6,899 nt of DNA from Betaproteobacteria bacterium (GTDB lineage Bacteria > Pseudomonadota > Gammaproteobacteria > Burkholderiales > SG8-39), in contig QYQC01000134.1 of NCBI GenBank assembly GCA_007280315.1, positions 1 through 6,899 on the forward strand. Reading direction: 5' to 3'. The position numbers and the translations under genes were made by a program. Shown piece by piece: positions 1 to 6,899 of this stretch. Numbering within the stretch: the stretch's first letter is position 1; every line of letters starts with the position of its first letter. The notes below the pieces were generated by a model. That model had not been told where the DNA came from, did no database searches, and worked only from the letters and a program-made list of their open reading frames with translations.

Positions 1-515
1 AGTTCCGGAAAAATAAGGCCGAAGCCGTTCTCCCACAGCGCGTCGCCGGTGATCAGGATGCGCGCCTCGGGCGCGTAGAACAGGAGCGCGTTCGGGTCGT
101 GGCCGGGCGCGGCAAGCGCCTGCCACGCGAGCCCGCCGAGTTCCAGCACATCGCCCGCGGCCACCGTGTCCGAATAGAAAAAGCGCTCGGCCGACTGGCC
201 GGTCGCGGCGAGCATCATCGCATTCTCGTCCCAGGCGTCGATGGCGGAAGCCTCGCCCGCCGGGATGCTGATGCGGCAGCCGTGCGCGCGCGCCAGGGCA
301 GCGTTGCCGCCCATGTGATCGGAATGGCAGTGGGTGTTGACCAGACGCAGCAGCGGTTTGCCGCGCAGGGCCTGCGCCACCAAAGACAGGGTCTGTGCGG
401 CGTGCGCATGGTAGCCGCTGTCGATCAGAACCGCGCCATCGGCCTGGTGCAGGACGATGTTGTTGCTCGACAGCCAGTCGCGCTCGATGAATACGATTTG
501 TTGCGGAAGATTCAC
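1..515 (-). CDS. MBL-fold metallo-hydrolase, N-terminal part (cut by left window edge)
   Basis: This gene reads leftward and is still open at base 1, giving the first 171 residues. It begins at a GTG, the first usable start after an in-frame TAA at 525-527. The protein shows the metallo-beta-lactamase signature T-H-C-H-S-D-H-M-G-G at residues 61-70 (metal ligands H62, H64, D66, H67). A further histidine follows in A-P-G-H-D (H139) and a bridging aspartate in T-G-D-A (D158), so the two-metal site is intact as far as it can be read. A short hydrophobic strand ending I-D-S-G-Y (31-35) precedes the motif, as is usual in the fold. Such proteins hydrolyse thioesters, lactones, beta-lactams and other substrates, and the substrate cannot be read from the motif. 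The gene starts 40 bases after liuD and is probably the next gene of the same transcript. A role as a CoA- or glutathione-thioester hydrolase would fit the context but is inference. Fold assignment is firm; function is open. Confidence 0.85.
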   Translation of the reverse strand, partial: MNLPQQIVFIERDWLSSNNIVLHQADGAVLIDSGYHAHAAQTLSLVAQALRGKPLLRLVNTHCHSDHMGGNAALARAHGCRISIPAGEASAIDAWDENAMMLAATGQSAERFFYSDTVAAGDVLELGGLAWQALAAPGHDPNALLFYAPEARILITGDALWENGFGLIFPE

Positions 516-555
516 TGCGCGCGCTTACCCGACACAGGCCGAGGTGCAGCGCGGC

Positions 556-2571
<2,016 letters not shown>

Positions 2572-2578
2572 GGAAGGC

Positions 2579-3370
2579 TTAGTGCGTCCGGGTCCAGGCA
2601 GGTTTGCGCTTTTCCAGGAACGCGCGGATGCCCTCTTTGCCATCGGTCGAGGCGCGCGCGGCGGCGATGCGCGCGGCGGTGTCGGCGATCATCTCCGGGT
2701 CGATGGCGCCGTGCGCCACGCTGCGTATCAGTTCCTTGCTCGCCGCGATTGCGGCCGGGCTCGCCGCGAGAAGATGTGCGAGCAGCGCGTCGACGCAGGC
2801 GTCCAGTTCGTTCGTCGGGACGACATTGTGCACCAGGCCGATGCGCATGGCCTCGGCGGCGGAAAAGCGTTCGGCGGTGAGGAAGTAGCGCCGCGCTTGG
2901 CGCTCGCCGATGGCGGCGAGCACATACGGGCCGATGGTGGCTGCGGCCAGCCCCAGTTTGACTTCGGACAGGCAGAACTCCGCCGCCTCCGCCGCCACGG
3001 CGATATCGCAGGCGGCTACGAGGCCCATGCCGCCGGCGAATGCCGGGCCGTGCACGCGCGCGATGGTCGGTTTTTTCATCATGTAGACGGTGTTCATCAT
3101 CGTCGCCAGCCCCAGCGCGTCGGCGCGGTTCTCTTCGACGCTGTAGCCCGCCATCTTCTTCATCCAGTTGAGGTCGGCGCCGGCGCAGAACGCCGGGCCG
3201 CGCCCGGCCAGCACCACGGCACGCACGCCCGGGTCAGCGTCCACTGCCTGAAACGCCCGTGTCAGTTCGGTGATCATGGCGTCGTTGAAGGCGTTGCGCA
3301 CCTCGGGGCGATTCATCCAGATCACGCCGACGCCGTCGTTGACGGCTATTTCGAGGTTTTCGTAGGTCAT
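2579..3370 (-). CDS. liuC: Methylglutaconyl-CoA hydratase-like enoyl-CoA hydratase (crotonase family)
   Basis: This 263-residue crotonase-fold enzyme probably hydrates 3-methylglutaconyl-CoA to 3-hydroxy-3-methylglutaryl-CoA, the step after methylcrotonyl-CoA carboxylase. The N-terminal motif M-N-R-P-E-V-R-N-A-F (19-28) and the first oxyanion-hole segment F-C-A-G-A-D-L (61-67) are present. The second oxyanion segment is F-A-G-G-M-G-L (111-117), and the acidic catalytic position is S-E-V-K-L-G-L (E136). The first glutamate of classical crotonases, expected just after the second glycine loop, is a glycine here. I recall this also in bacterial LiuC proteins, so it is not necessarily a defect. 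The start at 3370 (M-T-Y-E-N-L) lies 10 bases after the liuB stop, with GTGAGG about ten bases upstream. A longer reading from 3424 would add 18 arginine-rich residues and overlap the end of liuB, so it was not used. The family is certain; substrate assignment rests on sitting between both carboxylase subunit genes, as in liu clusters. Confidence 0.92.
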   Translation of the reverse strand: MTYENLEIAVNDGVGVIWMNRPEVRNAFNDAMITELTRAFQAVDADPGVRAVVLAGRGPAFCAGADLNWMKKMAGYSVEENRADALGLATMMNTVYMMKKPTIARVHGPAFAGGMGLVAACDIAVAAEAAEFCLSEVKLGLAAATIGPYVLAAIGERQARRYFLTAERFSAAEAMRIGLVHNVVPTNELDACVDALLAHLLAASPAAIAASKELIRSVAHGAIDPEMIADTAARIAAARASTDGKEGIRAFLEKRKPAWTRTH

Positions 3371-3380
3371 TGCCCCGGCC

Positions 3381-4988
3381 TCACATTCTGAACACGCCGA
3401 AGCGCGTCGCCTCGATCGGCGCATTGAGAGACGCCGACAGCGCGAGACCCAACACCCGGCGCGTATCCTCTGGCGCGATCACGCCGTCGTCCCACAGTCT
3501 TGCGCTGGCATAGTAAGGATGCCCGTTCTTGTCGTACTGCTCCTGGATCGGCTGTTTGAACGCGGCTTCCTCTTCCTTGCTCCAGCTGCCGCCCTTGGCC
3601 TCGATGCCGTCGCGCTTCACCGTGGCAAGCACGGAAGCGGCTTGCGCGCCGCCCATCACCGACACGCGCGCGTTCGGCCACATCCACAGAAAGCGCGGCG
3701 AATAGGCGCGGCCGCACATGCCGTAGTTTCCGGCGCCGTAGCTGCCGCCGATGATCATGGTGAATTTGGGTACGCGCGCGCAGGACACCGCGGTGACCAT
3801 CTTGGCGCCGTCGCGGGCGATGCCGCTGGTTTCGTATTTCTTTCCCACCATGAAGCCGGTGATGTTCTGCAGGAATAACAGCGGGATGCCGCGTTGTGAG
3901 CACAGTTCGATGAAATGCGCGGCCTTCAGCGCTGATTCCGAAAACAGAATGCCGTTGTTGGCGACGATGCCGATCGGATAGCCGTAGATATGGGCGAAGC
4001 CGGTCACCAGCGTGGTGCCGTAGTTTTGCTTGAATTCATCCAGCTCGCTGCCATCGACGAAGCGCGCTATCACCTCGCGCACGTCGTAGGGCTTGCGCGT
4101 GTCGGCGGGGATGACGCCGCGCAGTTCCTCGGCCGGATACAGCGGTTCGCGCGGTTCGCGCAGCACCGTGGAGACGCGTTTCACCCGGTTCAAGTTGCCG
4201 ACGATAGTGCGCGCGATCGCGAGCGCGTGCGCATCGTTCATGGCGTAGTGGTCGGCCACGCCCGACTGGCGCGTATGCACGTCGGCGCCGCCCAGCTCCT
4301 CCGGTGTGACGATCTCGCCGGTGGCGGCTTTTACCAGGGGCGGTCCGCCCAGAAATATCGTGCCCTGTTCCTTGACGATGATGGCTTCGTCCGACATCGC
4401 CGGCACATAGGCGCCGCCGGCGGTGCACGAGCCCATCACCACCGCGATCTGGGGGATGCCCGCGGCCGACATATTCGCCTGGTTGTAGAAAATGCGGCCG
4501 AAGTGTTCGCGATCCGGAAACACGTCTTCCCAGGTGGGCAGATTGGCGCCGCCCGAATCCACCAGGTAAATGCAGGGCAGATTGTTCTGTGCGGCGATTT
4601 CCTGCGCGCGCAAGTGCTTTTTCACCGTCATCGGAAAGTAGGTGCCGCCCTTCACCGTGGCGTCGTTCACTACGATCATGCACTCCTGCCCGAGCACGCG
4701 GCCGATGCCGGTGATGATGCCGGCGCAGGGCGCCTCGTTGTCGTACATGTCGAGCGCCGCCAGCTGCGACAGCTCGAGGAACGGCGACCCGGCGTCGAGC
4801 AGGGTGCGCACGCGCTCGCGCGGCAGGAGTTTCCCGCGGGCTACATGCTTGGCGCGAGCGGCTTCGCCCCCGCCCGCCGCTACCTGGTCGATCCTGGCGC
4901 GCAGGTCGGTGACCAGCGCGGACATCGCCGCAGCATTGGCGCGGAATTCGGCGGAGCGCGCGTTGAGATCGGTTTTCAATAGGCTCAT
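3381..4988 (-). CDS. liuB: 3-methylcrotonyl-CoA carboxylase, beta (carboxyltransferase) subunit
   Basis: This 535-residue acyl-CoA carboxyltransferase moves CO2 from biotin to 3-methylcrotonyl-CoA in leucine degradation, acting in a cytoplasmic complex with LiuD. It has the two crotonase-like halves of the family. The N-half carries V-D-S-G-G-A-N-L-P (143-151), F-P-D-R-E-H-F-G-R-I-F-Y-N-Q-A (157-171) and G-S-C-T-A-G-G-A-Y-V-P-A-M (186-198). The C-half carries L-Q-N-I-T-G-F-M-V-G (373-382), G-S-Y-G-A-G-N-Y-G-M-C-G (415-426) and W-M-W-P-N-A-R-V-S-V-M-G-G (435-447), and ends with D-D-G-V-I-A-P-E-D-T-R (500-510). The S-G-G-A-N-L-P and F-G-R-I-F-Y-N-Q-A stretches and the full length point to methylcrotonyl- rather than propionyl- or acetyl-CoA carboxylases. 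It is the first gene of the leftward block, with an extended -10 promoter 67 bases upstream. No Shine-Dalgarno is visible before its ATG; the leader there is pyrimidine-rich. Confidence 0.95.
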   Translation of the reverse strand: MSLLKTDLNARSAEFRANAAAMSALVTDLRARIDQVAAGGGEAARAKHVARGKLLPRERVRTLLDAGSPFLELSQLAALDMYDNEAPCAGIITGIGRVLGQECMIVVNDATVKGGTYFPMTVKKHLRAQEIAAQNNLPCIYLVDSGGANLPTWEDVFPDREHFGRIFYNQANMSAAGIPQIAVVMGSCTAGGAYVPAMSDEAIIVKEQGTIFLGGPPLVKAATGEIVTPEELGGADVHTRQSGVADHYAMNDAHALAIARTIVGNLNRVKRVSTVLREPREPLYPAEELRGVIPADTRKPYDVREVIARFVDGSELDEFKQNYGTTLVTGFAHIYGYPIGIVANNGILFSESALKAAHFIELCSQRGIPLLFLQNITGFMVGKKYETSGIARDGAKMVTAVSCARVPKFTMIIGGSYGAGNYGMCGRAYSPRFLWMWPNARVSVMGGAQAASVLATVKRDGIEAKGGSWSKEEEAAFKQPIQEQYDKNGHPYYASARLWDDGVIAPEDTRRVLGLALSASLNAPIEATRFGVFRM

Positions 4989-5054
4989 GGCGGCGGCAGG
5001 AGGAAGCGGATAGTCGCGCGATCGGCAGACCGGTGTCGCGCGTCCGAAAGGGGC

Positions 5055-5063
5055 ATTATAGCA
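5055..5063 (-). promoter_or_regulatory. Extended -10 promoter element for the liu block
   Basis: Read on the minus strand this is TGC-TATAAT, a perfect sigma-70 -10 hexamer with the TGn extension. No good -35 hexamer lies 16-18 bases upstream (the 17-base position reads CGGTTG), which is tolerated at extended -10 promoters. Transcription would start near 5048 and give a leader of about 60 bases before the liuB ATG at 4988. A chance TATAAT is unlikely in DNA this GC-rich, and its orientation fits liuB. The start site is predicted, not shown. Confidence 0.6.
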
Positions 5064-5122
5064 ACCGCGGGGATGACCAACCGCGACCGCCCCGGGTGCA
5101 AGCGCGGGCGGTTACAACCGCC
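5062..5122. promoter_or_regulatory. Candidate operator: 16-bp inverted repeat plus two half-sites around the liu promoter
   Basis: GGCGGTT-AC-AACCGCC at 5107-5122 is a perfect inverted repeat of two 7-bp arms. Its half-site AACCGC recurs in the same orientation at 5063-5068 and 5079-5084, each preceded by C, so CAACCGC occurs three times in 60 bases. The isolated copies lie at the -10 extension and at about the -35 position of the liuB promoter. This arrangement suits a dimeric regulator binding upstream and extending onto the promoter. The regulator is unknown, and liu clusters often have a MerR-type LiuR that is not encoded here. The symmetry is directly seen; the function is inferred. Confidence 0.4.
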
Positions 5123-5160
5123 TCCACGTACGTCCACCCTCATCCGTTTGGTCCATAGAC

Positions 5161-5177
5161 AATGCCCGCATTGCGGG
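5161..5177. repeat. Two overlapping palindromes upstream of the 202-residue protein gene
   Basis: AATGC-CC-GCATT (5161-5172) and CCCGCA-T-TGCGGG (5165-5177) overlap and share bases, so only one can form as a cruciform or hairpin at a time. As RNA on the plus strand the second would make a CCCGC/GCGGG stem with a three-base loop. The repeat ends 34 bases before the ATG at 5212, so it could be an operator or a leader hairpin. There is no T-run, so it is not a rho-independent terminator. Confidence 0.35.
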
Positions 5178-5211
5178 AGTAGGTTCGGCCACCAACGCTC
5201 AGAAGTGAATA

Positions 5212-5820
5212 ATGGATCAGGAAGTGGACCTTTGTGCCACGCTCGCCGGTGCGGAGGCGGCGCTCGCCCGCGCGGTGATCGACTCGGTCGACGAAAGTGC
5301 GACCTGGACCAGTCTGAACCTGAGACTCAACTATCTGCGTGTCTACTGCAGACGACTACGCGCCGCGCTGATCGAGCTGGACGCAAATGAATCAAGCGCC
5401 GGTATCGACAATGTACGTGCCTACTGCCGCGAGCTTCGCGTCGTTATCCTCGAACTTAGGCCGTCAGCGAAATTGCCGTTCTATTGCGACAGGCCATCGT
5501 GTTTGGTGTCGCGCTCACCACGAACAACCTGTTGGCTCAGTCTGCTGGAAGGAATGACCGTGGCGCCCGGCGGCGTGGAGACCAACACCGATGGTTCGAC
5601 CGGCATGCGGAACGATTTACCCGCGACTGCCATCCGGCCATCCGGCGCGGGTTGGTTAGCGCGCAAGACGCTATCGACGGATGTGCACGCAGTATCGTTG
5701 CTGCCGCGCCAGGCCATCGGCCTGCTGGCCCTGGTATCGGCGTACCTTGTGTACTATTTCATCGATGTTCATCTTCAAATCGTGATGCTTCCGGTGATTT
5801 TTTCGTTGGCGCTTCTGTAG
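5212..5820 (+). CDS. Unrecognised 202-residue protein with duplicated Y-C-R-x-L-R helix and hydrophobic C-terminus
   Basis: I do not recognise this protein. The ATG at 5212 follows an in-frame TGA at 5206-5208, and AGAAG lies six bases upstream as a weak ribosome site. Residues 42-56 and 68-82 are two copies of one amphipathic helix, 26 residues apart (L-R-V-Y-C-R-R-L-R versus V-R-A-Y-C-R-E-L-R, both ending E-L; 8 of 15 positions identical). Residues 88-112 are rich in Cys, Arg and Ser, and 115-160 are hydrophilic with no motif. The end (168-184 and 190-202) is strongly hydrophobic and could be one membrane segment or a short hairpin anchoring the protein, with no N-terminal signal peptide. 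The gene diverges from the liu block and converges on the SDR gene 15 bases away. Over about 5460-5545 the third frame reads more like natural membrane protein than this frame does, so a frameshift or decayed gene is possible. That something is encoded at the start and end is likely; the exact product is uncertain. Confidence 0.5.
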   Translation: MDQEVDLCATLAGAEAALARAVIDSVDESATWTSLNLRLNYLRVYCRRLRAALIELDANESSAGIDNVRAYCRELRVVILELRPSAKLPFYCDRPSCLVSRSPRTTCWLSLLEGMTVAPGGVETNTDGSTGMRNDLPATAIRPSGAGWLARKTLSTDVHAVSLLPRQAIGLLALVSAYLVYYFIDVHLQIVMLPVIFSLALL

Positions 5821-5835
5821 GAATCCGCTTCTAAC

Positions 5836-6591
5836 TCAGCCGGTGAGCGATCCGTTCAGCCAGCTGGCATGATGCGATTCGTCGAGAATGTTCCAGTCCT
5901 GCGATGCAAAATCCTGGTCGCCCGCGCCAAGCAGCAGCCAAGCCAGAAACTCCGCCACCCGCGCCGGCTGTATCAACATGCCTTTTTCCTTGAATCCGCG
6001 GAATAATTCGACGCCGGGATAATCACCACTGCGTGCGCGATCCTGCATCGGTCCGTCCACCACGCCCGGGCGCGCACTGCCGACGATAATTTCGCCTCCC
6101 GGAAAGTCGGCGTTCCAGGCTCGATACGCCATGAGCAATGCCGCCTTGGTGATGCCGTAAAGCCCCCCGTATTCGATCGCGCGGTAGGCCGCGCCGGAGG
6201 ACAGGTGAAGTATTCGCGCGCCACGGCGAAAATGCGGCAGCAGCGACTGTGTCAGAAATATGGGAGCGTCAAGATTGATGGCCAGCATTTTGCGATAGGT
6301 CTCGAGGCTCATATCCTTGAGATAACCGTTCGCGGCGATCGCCGCACTATGCGTCAGTGAGGACACCTGATAGCGATCGCGCACCCGGTCTGCGACACTT
6401 TTCCAGCCGGTCGGGTCGCCGAGGTCGGCGGCCAGAATCTGAATTTCGCCCGGATGTTCATTTTTCAGTATTTCCAGTTCCGGGCTCCGGCGGGCAATGC
6501 CGAGTACCTTGAGCCCGCGCTGCGCAAGCTCTTTGCAGAGCGCGCGCCCGACGCCGCTGCTGGCGCCGGTAACCAAATGAATTTCGTCCAT
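5836..6591 (-). CDS. Short-chain dehydrogenase/reductase (SDR) family oxidoreductase
   Basis: This is a 251-residue classical-length SDR, an NAD(P)-dependent cytoplasmic oxidoreductase. The Rossmann nucleotide loop T-G-A-S-S-G-V-G is at 8-15. Arginines at 34-35 after the second strand suggest NADP(H) preference. The adenine-ring aspartate is in A-A-D-L (D56). N106 (I-N-L-D), the catalytic serine region L-S-S-G-A (130-134) and Y145-G-I-T-K149 complete the active site, and A-R-P-G-V-V-D (173-179) follows. The usual N-N-A-G motif is replaced by H-S-A-A (81-84). The start at 6591 is preferred because GGAG lies six bases upstream (6598-6601); an in-frame ATG at 6603 would add four residues but has a poor ribosome site. 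The overall look is closest to the sepiapterin/benzil reductase-like SDRs, but substrate cannot be deduced. Its G/C preference is visibly weaker than that of the liu genes. It converges with the 202-residue gene and has no evident partner in the window. Confidence 0.88.
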   Translation of the reverse strand: MDEIHLVTGASSGVGRALCKELAQRGLKVLGIARRSPELEILKNEHPGEIQILAADLGDPTGWKSVADRVRDRYQVSSLTHSAAIAANGYLKDMSLETYRKMLAINLDAPIFLTQSLLPHFRRGARILHLSSGAAYRAIEYGGLYGITKAALLMAYRAWNADFPGGEIIVGSARPGVVDGPMQDRARSGDYPGVELFRGFKEKGMLIQPARVAEFLAWLLLGAGDQDFASQDWNILDESHHASWLNGSLTG

Positions 6592-6597
6592 CGATTT

Positions 6598-6601
6598 CTC
6601 C
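6598..6601 (-). promoter_or_regulatory. Ribosome binding site deciding the SDR start
   Basis: GGAG on the minus strand stands six bases before the ATG at 6591. It lies within the first codons of the longer reading from 6603, so both starts cannot be equally served. This supports the shorter protein beginning M-D-E-I-H-L-V-T-G-A. Confidence 0.6.
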
Positions 6602-6603
6602 AT

Positions 6604-6766
6604 CTTTTAGGGTGGCCGGGCAAAGCTCGGACTTTGGCATTTGCCGAGGCAATCTGCTCGATCGACCGGACAGGCCAATCGTTCACGGTAAAAAATGACT
6701 CCTGTGCCAGCCGGTATCCGATTTTCATGAAAGCGTACAATAATTTCCCATGAATGTCCGCTTGGA
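6604..6766. other. AT-richer intergenic region with small inverted repeats
   Basis: No convincing gene is seen here. Upstream of the SDR gene are CAAAG/CTTTG (6621-6625 and 6632-6636, six-base loop) and TTGCC-GA-GGCAA (6641-6652). Further right is the 10-bp palindrome TTTCATGAAA (6723-6732), followed at 6736-6741 by TACAAT, a five-of-six match to a plus-strand -10 with no good -35. These could be control sites for the SDR gene and a possible rightward gene; none is proven. Confidence 0.3.
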
Positions 6767-6899
6767 ATGAAAGTCAGTTTTGAATGGCCCCCTAACGACG
6801 CCCCATCACGGAAAATGACGCCGCGAAATCTGTTCACCAGGGTAATGTCGGTAATGCGGCGCCTGCCTGCCTGGAAACTCTGGTTCGGCATGGTGATAC
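6767..6899 (+). CDS. Possible start of a rightward gene, cut by right window edge
   Basis: A plus-strand frame opens at ATG 6767 and stays open to the window end, giving 44 residues beginning M-K-V-S-F-E-W-P-P. It is basic in the middle and then reads M-R-R-L-P-A-W-K-L-W-F-G-M, which resembles a cytoplasmic segment entering a first membrane helix. In-frame ATGs at 6815, 6845 and 6854 are alternative starts, and none has a strong Shine-Dalgarno. A TACAAT element lies 26 bases upstream of the first ATG. I do not recognise the protein. A competing minus-strand frame (6607-6891) over the same bases looks less protein-like. The call rests only on an open frame and residue composition. Confidence 0.3.
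   Translation, partial: MKVSFEWPPNDAPSRKMTPRNLFTRVMSVMRRLPAWKLWFGMVI

Noticed and set aside
3371..3424. Upstream start for liuC at 3424
   Set aside because: It would add 18 Arg/Cys-rich residues unlike crotonases and overlap the liuB C-terminus; the ATG at 3370 gives the normal N-terminus.
3990..4982. 330-codon plus-strand open frame opposite liuB
   Set aside because: It is a shadow of liuB with composition typical of antisense translation (many His, Arg, Gly, Val) and no motif.
5086..5112. ACCGCCC/GGGCGGT stem with a 13-base loop as a terminator
   Set aside because: The stem is short, the loop is large and no T-run follows; its right arm is already part of the stronger 16-bp inverted repeat.
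5481..5717. 78-codon minus-strand frame inside the 202-residue gene
   Set aside because: It is short, has no good ribosome site, and overlaps a longer plus-strand frame; nothing in it resembles a known domain.
5821..5835. Bidirectional terminator between the convergent 202-residue and SDR genes
   Set aside because: The gap is only 15 bases and shows no stem-loop with flanking T or A runs.
6607..6891. 94-codon minus-strand open frame upstream of the SDR gene
   Set aside because: Its composition shows no domain-like pattern, it spans the AT-richer intergenic region, and its C-terminal part covers the inverted repeats before the SDR start. A short protein cannot be fully excluded.

Overview
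The window looks like chromosomal DNA from a GC-rich proteobacterium, most probably a betaproteobacterium. This is inferred from strong G/C preference at third codon positions, long antisense open frames and a liu-type leucine catabolism gene order. No species can be named from the sequence alone.

The left three quarters (1-4988) is one minus-strand gene block. In transcription order it holds the beta subunit of 3-methylcrotonyl-CoA carboxylase (liuB/mccB), a methylglutaconyl-CoA hydratase-like crotonase (liuC), the biotin-carrying alpha subunit (liuD/mccA), and the N-terminal 171 residues of a metallo-beta-lactamase-fold hydrolase that runs off the left edge. Gaps are 10, 7 and 40 bases, so they are probably co-transcribed. 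Together LiuB/LiuD carboxylate 3-methylcrotonyl-CoA to 3-methylglutaconyl-CoA, and LiuC hydrates this to HMG-CoA. The usual first enzyme (isovaleryl-CoA dehydrogenase, liuA), the regulator liuR and the HMG-CoA lyase (liuE) are not in the window.

The intergenic region 4989-5211 separates this block from a divergent gene. It carries a perfect extended -10 (TGCTATAAT, minus strand) 67 bases before liuB, a 16-bp inverted repeat (GGCGGTTACAACCGCC) with two isolated half-sites around the promoter, and a second pair of overlapping palindromes nearer the divergent gene.

The plus-strand gene at 5212-5820 encodes a 202-residue protein I do not recognise. It has an internal duplication of a Y-C-R-x-L-R helix and a hydrophobic C-terminus, and may contain a locally shifted frame. 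It converges, with a 15-base gap, on a minus-strand short-chain dehydrogenase/reductase (5836-6591). The right end (6604-6899) is more AT-rich, holds several small palindromes, and may contain the start of a rightward gene cut by the window edge.

No tRNA, rRNA, CRISPR array, insertion sequence or clear rho-independent terminator was seen. I did not find a convincing new multi-gene system. The most unusual items are the unrecognised 202-residue protein, the operator-like repeats at the liu promoter and the hydrolase in the place where liuE might be expected.
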